Assembly: GCA_000149225.2 (NCBI GenBank)
Contig: CM000694.1
Location: 620,001 to 684,000, forward strand
Direction of reading: 5' to 3'
Length of the DNA stretch: 64,000 bases
DNA from: Lachancea kluyveri NRRL Y-12651
Taxonomy: Eukaryota > Ascomycota > Saccharomycetes > Saccharomycetales > Saccharomycetaceae
Numbering within the stretch: position 1 is the first letter of the stretch; the number at the start of each line of letters is the position of its first letter. The notes under the pieces were generated by a model. The model had not been told where the DNA came from. It did no database searches and saw only the letters and a list, made by a program, of their open reading frames with translations. Below are positions 46,161-57,462 of the stretch, one piece after another. A program made the translations under genes and the position numbers.

Positions 46161-48815
46161 ATGAGACGTTACACTATGATTAAAAATGTCAATAGAACAC
46201 TGGCTTCATGTTCTAGAGCCGCCTCTCGCAAAACCCTGATTCGATCGATAATTTTCAAGCAGTGCTATCACAATCCTTTAAATAGGATCAACCCAACTTC
46301 TTACTTCCACTCTTTCGTAAGGCCATCACCATTTTTTTATTTCACAAACACCATAGTTCATAGCACACACAAACGATTCATATCTTTCTTTCCCAAAGTT
46401 ATAGGAAGAGTCATCAAGTTTCCAGCATATATCGGCGGTGGTGCTGCTGCCGTTGGCAGCTACATTGCTTACAAGGTCGAAGAAGCTAGTAGCTATACTC
46501 AGGACCAGCTAGGTCATCTAAAAGATCTAGCCGATGGCATGAAAAACAGGTTTGGTGAATTTTTCGGTGGTAGTGGTGGGGGAGGGAAAAATGATGGTGA
46601 TAATAGCAACAATGAGGATACCATTGCTGCCGCCACCTTACTGGCGTCATTGTCAGAGGATGACAAAGAAAATGCAAAAAAGATCAATGGTGAAGATAAT
46701 GAAGGAGAAGAAGAGCAAGAGGAAGAAGAAGATAACACGGAGGATGAAATGCTAAATTTGACAAAGCAAATGATCGAAATCAGAAGCATTTTGAACAAGG
46801 TGGATTCTTCATCGGCCAATTTGACCCTGCCCTCTATTGTTGTGATTGGATCTCAATCTTCAGGAAAGTCTTCTGTGTTAGAATCCATTGTTGGCAAAGA
46901 ATTTTTACCTAAAGGTTCCAACATGGTGACCAGAAGACCAATCGAACTTACTCTGGTGAACACACCAAACTCTAATGAAATTACTGCAGACTTCCCCGCG
47001 CTACGTGTCTACAACTTACAAGATTTCAAGGAGGTCAAGAGAATTTTAATGGAATTAAACATGGCCGTACCAACGTCAGAAGCAGTCTCGGAAGAGCCTA
47101 TTCAACTAACGATCAAAGCATCTCGTGTTCCAGACTTGTCTTTAGTAGATTTGCCCGGCTATATCCAAGTGGAAGCTGCTGATCAGCCTCTAGAGCTAAA
47201 GTCCAAGATCCGTCTATTATGTGAAAAATATTTGGCTGAACCAAATATCATCCTTGCCATTTCCGCAGCAGATGTAGACTTGGCCAACAGTGCTGCCCTG
47301 AGAGCAAGTAAAGTAGTTGATCCACTTGGAGAAAGGACTATTGGTGTCATTACAAAACTTGATCTGGTAGAACCAGCAAAGGCTAGAGAAATTTTGAACA
47401 ATAAAAAATATCCCCTAAAGATGGGTTACGTTGGTGTCATTACGAAGGGACCAGGTTCAAAACCTCACCGGCTGTTCGAGACTTCTGGTTCTTCCAGCGG
47501 GGGTGGGCTATTCAAAAAACAGAGCATAAACAAAGAGGCTGAAGTAATCCAAACCCGAGCCTTTGAGAAGGGTTACTTCAAAGAAAACAAGCAATATTTT
47601 GCAAATTGTCAGGTTACCACGAAGAGACTTAGAGAGAAGTTGATCAAAATTTTAGAGGTTTCAATGTCCAACGCTTTAGAACCAACCTCTAGATTGATTC
47701 AACAGGAACTGGATGATACTTCTTATCTATTCAAAGTGGAGTTTAATGATCGTCAACTAACTCCTAAATCCTACCTATTAAACAACGTCGACGTCTTAAA
47801 ACTGGCAATCAAGGAGTTTCAAGAGAGGTTTCACAGAAATGAATTAAAATCTATTCTCAAGGCGGACTTGGACCAACGAGTGCTAGATTTGTTGGCTTCA
47901 CGTTACTGGAAAGATGAGAATTTGCAAGAGCTGTCATCGAGTAAACGTAAAGATGATGACGAATCTTCCGCTTTATACTGGCACAGGAAACTAGAGCTAG
48001 CTTCATCGAGCTTAACTAAGATTGGGGTTGGTAGACTTTCAACCACTTTAGTCACCAACGCACTTTTGAGAGAACTGGAAAACATCTTAGACTCTACTCA
48101 GTTGAGAAACCATGATTTGATTAAAGAGCTTGTCAATAATACAGCGGTAAATGTTTTGAACACGAAATACTACTCCACTGCAGACCAAGTGGAAAACTGT
48201 ATTAAACCTTTCAAATACGAAATCGATTTAGAAGATCGTGACTGGAGTATTGCATTCGATCATTCTCTCAAATTGATGAAGGAGGAATTGAGACAATGCA
48301 ATGAGCGCTTCCAAATGATCAAAAACACCGTTGGGAGCCGTAAATTACAACAAGTGATGAGCCACCTACAACAGGATCCTACTCACAAAGAAACTTTAGG
48401 ATTTTCTTCACTATTACTAGAGCGTGGTTCAGAAGCCCTATTTTTGCAAGACAGATCCCAGTTACTGAATTTCAGACTCAAAATGTTGAAAAATAAGTGC
48501 CATTCTGCTGCAGACAAAGACAGGTGCCCAGAAGTCTTCTTGAACGCCGTCAGTGACAAATTGACCTCAACAGCCGTGCTGTTTTTGAACGTTGAGCTAT
48601 TAAGTGATTTCTTTTACAATTTCCCAATCGAGCTGGATAAAAAACTAAGCACTCTCAGCGATGAGCAAATAGAGATGTTTGCGAAGGAAGATTCGCGTAT
48701 CGCTAGACACATCGAATTGCAAAAAAGAAAGGAGTTGTTAGAGTTGGCCTTAGAGAGAATCGACTCCATCCTAGTGTTTAGAAAGAGTTACAAGGGTTTA
48801 TCAAAGAAAATTTGA
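46161..48815 (+). CDS. MGM1: Mitochondrial inner-membrane dynamin-like GTPase (OPA1 homologue)
   Basis: Mgm1 drives inner-membrane fusion and shapes cristae; its long form is cut by the rhomboid protease Pcp1 to a short form. The product is 884 residues. A basic presequence covers about 1-75, a first hydrophobic segment lies near 78-110 (IKFPAYIGGGAAAVGSYIAY), and a Glu/Asp-rich stretch covers about 145-200. The dynamin GTPase domain has G1 GSQSSGKSS near 230, G3 DLPG near 329 and G4 TKLD near 398. The middle, lipid-binding and GED helices follow to the end. Acidic repeats in the linker (EEEQEEEEDNTEDE-like) are longer than I would expect but harmless. Convergent with RPB10 (142 bp). Confidence 0.96.
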   Translation: MRRYTMIKNVNRTLASCSRAASRKTLIRSIIFKQCYHNPLNRINPTSYFHSFVRPSPFFYFTNTIVHSTHKRFISFFPKVIGRVIKFPAYIGGGAAAVGSYIAYKVEEASSYTQDQLGHLKDLADGMKNRFGEFFGGSGGGGKNDGDNSNNEDTIAAATLLASLSEDDKENAKKINGEDNEGEEEQEEEEDNTEDEMLNLTKQMIEIRSILNKVDSSSANLTLPSIVVIGSQSSGKSSVLESIVGKEFLPKGSNMVTRRPIELTLVNTPNSNEITADFPALRVYNLQDFKEVKRILMELNMAVPTSEAVSEEPIQLTIKASRVPDLSLVDLPGYIQVEAADQPLELKSKIRLLCEKYLAEPNIILAISAADVDLANSAALRASKVVDPLGERTIGVITKLDLVEPAKAREILNNKKYPLKMGYVGVITKGPGSKPHRLFETSGSSSGGGLFKKQSINKEAEVIQTRAFEKGYFKENKQYFANCQVTTKRLREKLIKILEVSMSNALEPTSRLIQQELDDTSYLFKVEFNDRQLTPKSYLLNNVDVLKLAIKEFQERFHRNELKSILKADLDQRVLDLLASRYWKDENLQELSSSKRKDDDESSALYWHRKLELASSSLTKIGVGRLSTTLVTNALLRELENILDSTQLRNHDLIKELVNNTAVNVLNTKYYSTADQVENCIKPFKYEIDLEDRDWSIAFDHSLKLMKEELRQCNERFQMIKNTVGSRKLQQVMSHLQQDPTHKETLGFSSLLLERGSEALFLQDRSQLLNFRLKMLKNKCHSAADKDRCPEVFLNAVSDKLTSTAVLFLNVELLSDFFYNFPIELDKKLSTLSDEQIEMFAKEDSRIARHIELQKRKELLELALERIDSILVFRKSYKGLSKKI

Positions 48816-48957
48816 ACGGAGAATTGTCCGGGTTTTGCACTTTGTTGGTTTAGCAATAAACTGCTTTTAGGTTTCCTTTTTATCATGTTACATAGGATTA
48901 TCATTTATTAGTATACAATAGTAAATGCAGAGTTATACGATTTAAAAGACCAAGTAT

Positions 48958-49170
48958 TTAGTCTCTTTTCTCTAATGGGTTGTACCTCAAAAACTTCTCA
49001 ATCAAGTCAACATGAGTCAAGATCATTCTTCTGCAACAGTACCTTTTCAATCCCAATCTGGATAGGGCAGTACCTTCATCAAGCTCATCTTCTTGCAACA
49101 TGTTCAAGTAGGCTTCCCACTTATCACCGACAACCTTTCCACAGGAGAAACATCTAACTGGCACAATCAT
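48958..49170 (-). CDS. RPB10: RNA polymerase I/II/III common subunit Rpb10 (ABC10-beta)
   Basis: Rpb10 is a small zinc protein shared by all three polymerases. The ATG at 49170 gives exactly 70 residues, the universal length; the longer frame upstream lacks an ATG. The zinc ligands are CFSCG (residues 7-10 region) and the atypical paired cysteines in RYCCRRM (45-46). The sequence [20 protein letters not shown] is nearly invariant in eukaryotes. Divergent from NAN1 with 227 bp between. Confidence 0.98.
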   Translation of the reverse strand: MIVPVRCFSCGKVVGDKWEAYLNMLQEDELDEGTALSRLGLKRYCCRRMILTHVDLIEKFLRYNPLEKRD

Positions 49171-49313
49171 CGTTCCTTTCTTCGACCACTTCAATCCAAG
49201 ATATTCAGATGTTAGTACATACCTTTAGAGATGTCCATCAAAAGAAAATTTTTCAAAACACCAGGAAATATTGAACGTCAAAAGTGACATGCGTTTCTTT
49301 TTCTCACGCTTCT

Positions 49314-49324
49314 TGAAAAATTTT
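49314..49324 (+). promoter_or_regulatory. RRPE element of NAN1
   Basis: TGAAAAATTTT, an exact match to the ribosomal RNA processing element, 74-84 bp upstream of the NAN1 ATG and 19 bp before a PAC element. Confidence 0.75.
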
Positions 49325-49342
49325 AGTAAAAATTTTGAGCAT

Positions 49343-49350
49343 GCGATGAG
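49343..49350 (+). promoter_or_regulatory. PAC element of NAN1
   Basis: GCGATGAG, the core polymerase A and C box bound by Dot6/Tod6, 48 bp before the NAN1 ATG. RRPE plus PAC in this order is the classical ribosome-biogenesis promoter. It may also serve the divergent RPB10, itself a Pol I/III subunit gene. Confidence 0.75.
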
Positions 49351-49397
49351 GTCTACTATAATATTGTCTTATTCAGAGAAACTAGAGTCTAGTAACT

Positions 49398-51995
49398 ATG
49401 ACCCAATCTGCTGGCAGTACCTCTGTGGTACATCCAAAATACAAGCTATCAGTGGTGTCTGGTGGTAAACCAATACTGCCACGTAACATTAACAGGTCCA
49501 GTTGTAATAAGGCTGTCACTTGCCTAACCCATGATAAGAGCAGTTACATTGTTCCCTTCAATAACCAGGTCAAAATTTACTCCATAGAAACAAGGCAATG
49601 CATTAAAACAATCAAGTTCGCGAACAACGAAACCTTAAGCTCTGTTTTTAGGTCGGACGAAGTAGTGATTGTTCACATTGCCCTTGGTGACGCTTCCATA
49701 GTGGAAGAAACTTCAAATGATAAAATTACCATTTTTACGAACACAGGACATGTTGTTGTTTTAAATTATAAGGGTAAATTGACCGAATCTCCCAAAATGT
49801 GGCAAATTTCCTTTGCAGATGAGCAAGAAAAGCTGTTCAAGGTTTTCCAAAAAGATTCTGTTCTAAAATTGTTGACCATTACGAATGGATCTACTGCATG
49901 TTTTACGTACAAACTATACTCTTTTGAAAACAAGCAAACCGAACATATCAATTCATACTCCAATGTTATCTTGTCCACTTGGTCTGCAAACGATAAATAC
50001 CTATGTTTGCTAACTAAAAGCTCGGAAGGCAAAAAATCCTTATGTATTGAGCCTGTTTTCGATGGTAGCGCATCTAAGGAATTTCCCCTTCCTTCCACAT
50101 CGTCCTCTACATCAACCAATGCCAACTTCGTCACAACTATCGCAATGGACAACAACTGTGAACAGGTTGCCGTAGGGTTTGCTTCCGGTGTCATCAATCT
50201 TATTAGCATCGGTGACCTCTCTAATAGATTGTTAAAATGGCACATTGATGCCGTGCTATCCTTGTGTTTTACATCCGACGGATCTTACCTATTGTCTGGT
50301 GGCTGGGAGAAAGTTCTAAGTTTCTGGCAGTTATCGACAAATTTGCAACAGTTTTTGCCTCGTTTAAATGGTGTCATTATTGATTGCCAGGTTATTGACG
50401 ACAAATTTTACTCCTTGGCGCTACAGATGACTGAAAACACTACAAATGCAGATTATCAACTGCTTCTACTGAACTCTACCGACTTGAACTCTAGACTGGC
50501 AATCAACGGTCCGTTGCCGGTCTTTCAAACCGCAACTAAAGACATTGTACAACCACTATCCGCAGTTTCTACTAGAAACTCCACCTCTTCCAGCACATTG
50601 ACAGTTTCAAAGAAAAAACAACAGAGAAAGTTATTGAAGAAAAAGAGACAAGATTACACGACTCATCTGGAGATTCATCCTCTGACTAAAAACTTGTACT
50701 TCCCACATATTTCGGCCATTCAAACTTACGATTTCTACAAGAATGAACAAGTTTCTTACCAATACATGGCTTCAGGTGTCAATAACTCCATGGGTAAAGT
50801 GAGATTGGAATTGAACTTAAAAGATCCTATCGTATCTATTGTCAAATTTACTAAGAACGGTACATGGATGATTACTTATGAAATAGAATATCCTCCGCAA
50901 GATTTATTGTCCTCTCACGATTTGGTTCATGTCTTGAAATTTTGGAACCAGGACTCCAACGGTGAATGGGTGCTAAAGACCAAGGTTTTGAACCCTCACG
51001 GTATCAACGTGCCAGTTACTGACATCTTGGCAGCCCCACTAAGCGTCAACAAGTCACAAGGTTGTTTAACCTCTGATAATAATGGTGGACTGAAATACTG
51101 GTCCTTCCAAGAGACTGCAAACAATTGGTGTTTATCTAAAGTTTCGCTACCAAACTTTAACCATTACAGCAATTCTGTGGCTCTGGCATGGTCCAGAGAT
51201 GGCAGCTTGATCTTCCATGCTTTTGACGACAAAATGACCATCATAGAGTTTGCACACTTTGGGAAATTTGTTGGTGAGAGTGACGACAATACCCTGAATG
51301 AACTAACATTAGACTCGCCAATTCAATCAATGAAGTTGATTAACGATACAAACTTGATTGTTGCCACACACAATACATTGAACGCAGTGAACTTACTGTT
51401 GGGGACTATAGTGAAAAGCTTTGATTTGTATCCCTACGTCAACGGCGTTTACAAATCTGGCCATCTCGACAGGCTAATTGCCTGTGATGAAAAAAGTGGT
51501 AGAATTGCTTTAGTGATAAACCAAAAATTAAAATCGCACGATAGCAAGACAGAGTTGAGTTATCGCTCTCGTGTCTTAATCTTCAACTCTGATCTATCGG
51601 CGAGACTTGGTGTTTACACACATAACGACTATATTTCGTGCATCAGTTGGAATTACGACACTGACTTTATATTCATGGACACCCAATGCAGATTGGGTGT
51701 TGTGAGCACGACTACAAATACCGAAATAGCAGACGAAGTCAATAAAGAAGGCGCACTGGATTCTTTGGACCATAACGAATTTGAAAGACAATTACAAAAC
51801 TTATCCAAGAAGACTGCAGAAAAAGAAGCAAATAATGTCGCAACAGATGGCGAAGACGAGATCGCATTAGAATTCATTAACGGTGACAAGAACGATAAAC
51901 TAATCAACATGAACAGTTTCACTAGCATGTTCGAAAACATCGATAATGTGCAAATGGACACTCTATTTGACCGTGTCATGAGAGTGGTTTCCTGA
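49398..51995 (+). CDS. NAN1: t-UTP subunit Nan1/Utp17 of the small-subunit processome
   Basis: Nan1 (Utp17) is a WD40 protein of the t-UTP (UTP-A) subcomplex that binds the 5' ETS of pre-rRNA first and supports rDNA transcription. The product is 865 residues (S. cerevisiae 896). WD-like repeats occur in two propellers, with recognisable blades at AVLSLCFTSDGSYLLSGGWE (about 290-310) and VALAWSRDGSLIFHAFDDK (about 594-612). A basic stretch KKKQQRKLLKKKRQD lies near 407-421, and the C-terminus is acidic and helical. The RRPE/PAC promoter fits its role. Confidence 0.93.
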   Translation: MTQSAGSTSVVHPKYKLSVVSGGKPILPRNINRSSCNKAVTCLTHDKSSYIVPFNNQVKIYSIETRQCIKTIKFANNETLSSVFRSDEVVIVHIALGDASIVEETSNDKITIFTNTGHVVVLNYKGKLTESPKMWQISFADEQEKLFKVFQKDSVLKLLTITNGSTACFTYKLYSFENKQTEHINSYSNVILSTWSANDKYLCLLTKSSEGKKSLCIEPVFDGSASKEFPLPSTSSSTSTNANFVTTIAMDNNCEQVAVGFASGVINLISIGDLSNRLLKWHIDAVLSLCFTSDGSYLLSGGWEKVLSFWQLSTNLQQFLPRLNGVIIDCQVIDDKFYSLALQMTENTTNADYQLLLLNSTDLNSRLAINGPLPVFQTATKDIVQPLSAVSTRNSTSSSTLTVSKKKQQRKLLKKKRQDYTTHLEIHPLTKNLYFPHISAIQTYDFYKNEQVSYQYMASGVNNSMGKVRLELNLKDPIVSIVKFTKNGTWMITYEIEYPPQDLLSSHDLVHVLKFWNQDSNGEWVLKTKVLNPHGINVPVTDILAAPLSVNKSQGCLTSDNNGGLKYWSFQETANNWCLSKVSLPNFNHYSNSVALAWSRDGSLIFHAFDDKMTIIEFAHFGKFVGESDDNTLNELTLDSPIQSMKLINDTNLIVATHNTLNAVNLLLGTIVKSFDLYPYVNGVYKSGHLDRLIACDEKSGRIALVINQKLKSHDSKTELSYRSRVLIFNSDLSARLGVYTHNDYISCISWNYDTDFIFMDTQCRLGVVSTTTNTEIADEVNKEGALDSLDHNEFERQLQNLSKKTAEKEANNVATDGEDEIALEFINGDKNDKLINMNSFTSMFENIDNVQMDTLFDRVMRVVS

Positions 51996-52652
51996 CCTAC
52001 ATAAACCTTCCCTGTATAATAATAAAACAAAACAATCCAGTCAAAGTTTTCGTAAAAAAAATATGAGACCGAAATCTGTCGATAATACGTATATTGTTGT
52101 ACTGAAGTCCTGGTCTCAAAGGTGAATCTCACCATTAACTTCGAGTTAGTTCGTTTACAAATTTCCCAATAGACAGCTAGTAGACTCGAAATTAAAAAAA
52201 CAAACAAACAAACAAACAAAAGTTGCAGTTAGTTTTGGGTTTCTGCCTCAAGTAAGCAATATTCTACGAACAAAGCTTAATATATAAAGTAAAACAAAAT
52301 TACTCACATGAAATCTAGACTCTAAAACTGGGCTACTTTTGCTCTTTAAAGTACACGAAGAAAGACTTGACATCGAGTTACAGGGACTACCGTCAGGTGG
52401 TTATTCTAGAGATATTTAATGTCACCACAAGTTTCTCATGGAGGACCATAGAGGTAAGCGTGGTGCAGAGTGTAGAATCATCAAAGTAATGGACATTTAG
52501 CGTACTCTACATGATCTGGCAGTAAATTGTCATTTTTTTCTTGTTGGTTCGAATTTATCAGTCACGGAGGGAAAAAAAGAAACCTTTCGAGGATTGAAAA
52601 GTGTTACACCACTACTAACGACAAAAAACGTCAGACAAACGCAAAATAAAAG
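51996..52652. other. Intergenic, NAN1 to NPT1
   Basis: 657 bp. Contains TGAGACC/GGTCTCA inverted arms (52064-52070 and 52112-52118), a (CAAA)5 repeat, and a branch-like TACTAAC at 52613 without a matching donor. No gene recognised. Confidence 0.45.
52194..52221 (+). repeat. A7 plus (CAAA)5 microsatellite
   Basis: A-run at 52194-52200 followed by five CAAA units to 52220, in the NPT1 upstream region. Confidence 0.8.
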
Positions 52653-53942
52653 ATGGCGAACCATGTTATTACGTCCTTGCTGGATACAGATATGTACAAA
52701 TTAACTATGCATGCTGCTGTATTTACCAATTTCCCAGATGTTGAAGTCATGTACAAGTATACCAATAGATCTTCTCAGATGACATTTAACGAGGAGGCAG
52801 TCAAGTGGTTAAAGGAGCAGTTCCATTCTATTGGATGTTTAAAATTTACAAAAGAGGAAGTGGATTATTTGAGAGAGGCCATTCCGTTCTTACCAGATAA
52901 TTATCTGAAATACATCTCGAGTGAGGACTTCAAACTTTCACCAGGGGAACAAATTGATTTTACAACTGAAGAAGCAGAAGAGGCTGGTAAATTTCACCTG
53001 AAGATCTCAGTAAGTGGTTTGTGGAAAGACACCATTTTGTATGAAATTCCTGTTTTAGCTTTGGTTTCAGAAGCGTATTTCAAATTTGTCGAAACCGACT
53101 GGACCTACGACGGTCAGGTTGAGAAAGCCTTCAAAAAGACCGTTGAATTGTTTGAAAACGATATTTTCTTCAGTGAGTTCGGTACAAGACGCCGTAGGTC
53201 TTTTAATACACAAGACTTGGTCATGAAAGGGATCATGAGAGCTGTGGAACAGTTCTCTGAGAAGGGAAAGAAGATGTTTTTGGGCACTTCAAACGTATTG
53301 TTTGCTAAAAAGTACGGCGTCAAACCGATTGGTACTGTAGCACACGAATGGATGATGGGAATTGCCTCCATCACAGATGACTACGTCAATGCCAACAAGA
53401 ACGCCATGGAGTATTGGATCAAGACGTTTGGCCCAGAACATGCGGGGTTGGCATTGACTGACACCTTTGGCACCGATGATTTCTTAAAAACTTTTAAACC
53501 TCCTTATTCCGATGCTTACATTGGCGTCAGACAGGATTCCGGCGACCCTATTGAGTACACTGAGAAAATAGCACACCACTACTGTGACGTATTGAAATAT
53601 CCAAAGTTCTCGAAGATGATCTGCTATTCTGACTCTTTAAATCCCGAGAAAGTCATCAGATATGCCAAAATTGCCCACAGGAACGGTTTGAAGGCCACAT
53701 TTGGTATTGGTACCAATTTAACCAACGATTTCACCAAGGCGTCTGACCCTTCTATCAAGAGTGAGCCTTTAAACATTGTAATCAAGTTATTGAAGGTCGG
53801 TGGCAACCATGCGATCAAGATCTCTGATAATTTAGGGAAAAATATGGGCGACCCAGAAACAGTGCGTAAGGTCAAAAAGCAACTAGGATACACTGAACAC
53901 AGTTGGGCTGGTGATAACGAAGCCCATAGATGGTCCGCTTAA
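52653..53942 (+). CDS. NPT1: Nicotinate phosphoribosyltransferase
   Basis: Npt1 converts nicotinic acid and PRPP to nicotinate mononucleotide in the NAD salvage pathway that feeds Sir2. The product is 429 residues, the same as S. cerevisiae. It begins with [15 protein letters not shown], the conserved N-terminal substrate loop. The [13 protein letters not shown] segment near 170-182 and [10 protein letters not shown] near 228-237 carry the active site, including the phosphorylated His. GVRQDSGDP and [10 protein letters not shown] form the barrel's phosphate-binding loops. No defects. Confidence 0.97.
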   Translation: MANHVITSLLDTDMYKLTMHAAVFTNFPDVEVMYKYTNRSSQMTFNEEAVKWLKEQFHSIGCLKFTKEEVDYLREAIPFLPDNYLKYISSEDFKLSPGEQIDFTTEEAEEAGKFHLKISVSGLWKDTILYEIPVLALVSEAYFKFVETDWTYDGQVEKAFKKTVELFENDIFFSEFGTRRRRSFNTQDLVMKGIMRAVEQFSEKGKKMFLGTSNVLFAKKYGVKPIGTVAHEWMMGIASITDDYVNANKNAMEYWIKTFGPEHAGLALTDTFGTDDFLKTFKPPYSDAYIGVRQDSGDPIEYTEKIAHHYCDVLKYPKFSKMICYSDSLNPEKVIRYAKIAHRNGLKATFGIGTNLTNDFTKASDPSIKSEPLNIVIKLLKVGGNHAIKISDNLGKNMGDPETVRKVKKQLGYTEHSWAGDNEAHRWSA

Positions 53943-54191
53943 CGGACTCATCAAAGCTTGAGATCGTCAAATATGATCTATTTGGTGTAAAATTTTTTTC
54001 TTTTGGGAGCACCTCCCCCTTCGCCAACCCATCGATTCCTCGCTGGCTCCCTTTCCTCATATAAGTAGTATCGACCCTTTTTGGCGTCTTTGTACAATCA
54101 TTAAGTCTAGCTCTACCGTATCAGGTTAAGCGGCTTCTGTATCTCTAACATCTGTTTGCTTTTTTGAAACAGGAAGTGTGTTACATATCCA

Positions 54192-57100
54192 ATGTCTAGG
54201 CAAACCGCAGATTTAAATGAATTAAGCTTACTGCAAGTCCTGAAACAAGCCAGTAACCCTCAACATGCTGGCTCCCAAGTACAGAGGCTAGCAGAACAGC
54301 AATTGAAAACATGGGAAACCCAATCCGGCTACCACTACTTGTTGCAGTCAATCTATTTGGACTTGTCTTGCTCTTTACAGATTAGATGGCTAGCGATTAT
54401 CCAGTTCAAAAATGGTATTGAAAGATATTGGCGTTCTACCAGAGTTAACGCAATTTCTAAGGATGAAAAAGCTTCCATCAGGTCTAGGCTGTTTGATATG
54501 ATCGACGAACAAAACAACCAATTGTGTATCCAAAATGCACAAGCTTCTGCAAGGATTGCCCGTCTAGATTTCCCTAACGAGTGGCCTAATTTATTTGAGT
54601 TTTTGGAACATATGCTAAACAATGACAATATATGGCAGGACAATATCAAAGTTTACAACCTTCTAGTTCATTTAAATCAAATCATCAAAGCTTTAGCAAC
54701 CGCCAGGATTGGCAGGTGCAGACCAGCGATGCAAAGCAAAGTCCCATTAGTGTTTCCTCTAATTGTTAGGATTTACCTGAAAACTTTCAACGCATGGACT
54801 ACCTCTAACGGCATCGACGAGGATGATTTGACAAATTTACAAGTTTCCTACTTGTCTCTGAAAGTTTTACGGAGAATCACCACAGAGGGATATGAATCTC
54901 CTCACAGAAATCAACCCGTAACAGATTTCATGAGCATCACTGTAGGCCACTTTGAAATGTTGATCTCCCATTATGACAGTTTCAAGAGGTTCGATATCTT
55001 TGAAAAATTCATAAAATGCTACGGTAAACTTTATTACAACATGATCAGCAACTCACCATCGAATTTCATTTTGTTACCTTGTTCTTTGAAAATTCTGATG
55101 AATTTTACCAGACTTCTTGTGGAAAGAGCATCTGATGTGTATCAAGAAAACGCTGAAGTAACTGGTGATTTTTGGGAACAGGTATCTATTAGAGGGCTTT
55201 TGATCCTTAAAAAAATTATCAATTTCATCCATAAAAAGGGTGCTGTTACAATAAAAGCAAAGAACGACAAGACTGAAGTGGATGCAGCAGTCAGCAAGAT
55301 TTCTAATGAGTTTCTAAACGCCCAATTAGTAACCAAATTAGTCGACCTGTTGATGGAATGGTATTTGAAGTTGAGGCCTACAGAATTAGAGAATTGGTCT
55401 ATGGACCCAGAGGAATGGATTAATGAGCAAATGGCAACAAGTTTTGAATACCAAATTAGACCATGTGCTGAAAACTTTTTTCAGGATTTGATCAACTGTT
55501 TCCAACAGGTATTAGTGCCTTACTTGTTGAACAAGATTGAAAATGAAGCCAGTCAATTAAGCGATTCATTGAATGACTTTTTGAAGAAAGACGCTATTTT
55601 TGCCAGCTTTCAATTGAGCGCAAGTTCTATCAGCAATGTAGTTGATTTTGACCGGTTGTTGATGGAAGTTTTTTTGCCGGAAGCAAATAACCCTAACCAT
55701 TCTACCGATCAACTTAAAATTATCAGAAGGAGAGTATCATTAATCATTAATGAGTGGTGTACTATCAAATGTTCCGATGAAAGTAGACAAAACTGCTACA
55801 AATTTTTCTTGCAAATATTAACAACAGATACTGACAAGGTTGTTCAACTAACTGCCATCCAAACGCTAAGGACGATGGTTGACGAATGGGATTTCAACAA
55901 ATACACATTCCAGCCATATTTAAATGACTTTGTAACTTTGTTTTTGAGAAAAATGTTGCCCGCAGTGTCATTGACAGAAACAAGGTTGTATGTTTTGAAC
56001 ACTCTAAGCGATGTGATTTATCAAACCACACCATTGGTTAGCAAGGAGCTTTTGATTGAAATTCTACAAATTGTTCCAGGGTTATGGGAGCTTGCTAATA
56101 ATGATACTAGCGAGTCTATTCTAGCCAATGCTTTACTAAGACTGTTGAGGTATTTGGCCATTTCCTTGGGTAAATACTCACATGCCACCTGGGAAATCTC
56201 ATTGCCAATTGTACAAATTGCATGTGATCCTTCGTCTCCTCATTATTCTTTGTTATACGAGGACGGCTTTGAGTTGTGGCAAAGCTTGCTTCAAAATTTT
56301 TCTTCAGAGGAACAGAAGTTAGACGACAAATTAGTGCAGATTATTCCATTCCTAGAGTATGCTGTACAGCACCAAACAGAAATTTTACCTACCTTGTTAG
56401 AGATTATGAAAAGCTACACCTTAATATTGTCTAGAGAAGGTTTTTTCGCGTGTGAAGAATTTTCTCGAATCTCTGTGCATTTATCCAAATTTCTGTTAAA
56501 ATTAAGAGATGATTCTTTCGATATAGTATTATCCATTTGGCAGATTTTAACTTTGATGAATGAGGGTGATTCCGAAGCTTTGTTGTTAAACAACTTTTTC
56601 CAAAACGGTGTTTTGTCGTCTATGTTCGATGCAGTTTTTCTTGAAGAATCAATTTCCTTACATCAATGTGGTAATATTTTACTCATAATTGCTAGAATTG
56701 CATTTGCAAATCCTCAATCTATTATTGAATTCCTTTCTTCCTACCAACAAACGTTACCAACATGTGAGGAAAATAATCGTTTGCCACAAAATGAGAAGAA
56801 GTTGGTAACTAAAGAGATGTCTTTCGATAACGTTGTCAACAAATTTGTTTCAATTTGGATTGTATGTTTCAAAGAAATTTATGATCCAAAGTTGAAAAAG
56901 GCACACATTTTAGGGCTATCGAGTATGTTAAAGACCGGGTTGCTGCCTATCTTATCAGAATTTAAATCAATTGCGTTTTTGTGGATTGACATGATGGAGG
57001 AAATAAATGAAACCACCAATGGCGATTGTGAAAAATATCATTTGAACGATAATATCGAAGAAGAGTCACGTGGCGAGCATGCTATTACATGTGAGCAAAT

Positions 57101-57290
57101 CAGATATTATCAACTTCAAAAAAATAACGATCCTGTTCATAATATCAGCTTGAAGCAATTTATTTCAGACACCATGCACTTTTTGGAGAAGGAATTGGGT
57201 GGACAGTACCAAGATTTTTTGAATAGTGTTGACAAGAACATCTTGGACAACTTGCAACTTTTCCTTTCAATTACCCCACAACAGGGTTAG
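54192..57290 (+). CDS. KAP120: Karyopherin-beta Kap120 (importin-11 type)
   Basis: Kap120 is an importin that carries ribosome-biogenesis factors such as Rpf1 and affects 60S export. The product is 1032 residues, the same as S. cerevisiae. An importin-beta N-terminal domain (about 29-105: QRLAEQQLKTWETQSGYHYL, then QIRWLAIIQFKNGIERYW) binds Ran-GTP; HEAT repeats fill the rest. The frame is uninterrupted. Upstream spacing to NPT1 is 249 bp. Confidence 0.96.
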   Translation: MSRQTADLNELSLLQVLKQASNPQHAGSQVQRLAEQQLKTWETQSGYHYLLQSIYLDLSCSLQIRWLAIIQFKNGIERYWRSTRVNAISKDEKASIRSRLFDMIDEQNNQLCIQNAQASARIARLDFPNEWPNLFEFLEHMLNNDNIWQDNIKVYNLLVHLNQIIKALATARIGRCRPAMQSKVPLVFPLIVRIYLKTFNAWTTSNGIDEDDLTNLQVSYLSLKVLRRITTEGYESPHRNQPVTDFMSITVGHFEMLISHYDSFKRFDIFEKFIKCYGKLYYNMISNSPSNFILLPCSLKILMNFTRLLVERASDVYQENAEVTGDFWEQVSIRGLLILKKIINFIHKKGAVTIKAKNDKTEVDAAVSKISNEFLNAQLVTKLVDLLMEWYLKLRPTELENWSMDPEEWINEQMATSFEYQIRPCAENFFQDLINCFQQVLVPYLLNKIENEASQLSDSLNDFLKKDAIFASFQLSASSISNVVDFDRLLMEVFLPEANNPNHSTDQLKIIRRRVSLIINEWCTIKCSDESRQNCYKFFLQILTTDTDKVVQLTAIQTLRTMVDEWDFNKYTFQPYLNDFVTLFLRKMLPAVSLTETRLYVLNTLSDVIYQTTPLVSKELLIEILQIVPGLWELANNDTSESILANALLRLLRYLAISLGKYSHATWEISLPIVQIACDPSSPHYSLLYEDGFELWQSLLQNFSSEEQKLDDKLVQIIPFLEYAVQHQTEILPTLLEIMKSYTLILSREGFFACEEFSRISVHLSKFLLKLRDDSFDIVLSIWQILTLMNEGDSEALLLNNFFQNGVLSSMFDAVFLEESISLHQCGNILLIIARIAFANPQSIIEFLSSYQQTLPTCEENNRLPQNEKKLVTKEMSFDNVVNKFVSIWIVCFKEIYDPKLKKAHILGLSSMLKTGLLPILSEFKSIAFLWIDMMEEINETTNGDCEKYHLNDNIEEESRGEHAITCEQIRYYQLQKNNDPVHNISLKQFISDTMHFLEKELGGQYQDFLNSVDKNILDNLQLFLSITPQQG

Positions 57291-57462
57291 AAACCCATTC
57301 TATTTCCTCTCTCATTATTTAAACTCATTTAAATAATTTTTAGCATATCCCCCAATTGCACGTCAGCAACTAGAACACAGATTTTATTTCCATAAAAAAA
57401 AAAAGGGGGATGCAAAACTATTGTTGCTGCTTCTATATACGGTGTACAGCTACGTAGCATAT

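Noticed and set aside
52613-52633. TACTAAC plus AG just upstream of NPT1, suggesting a leader intron
   Set aside because: No GTATGT-like donor lies in the upstream region; the nearest candidate (GTAAGC near 52455) is a poor donor and its splice would not join the NPT1 frame.
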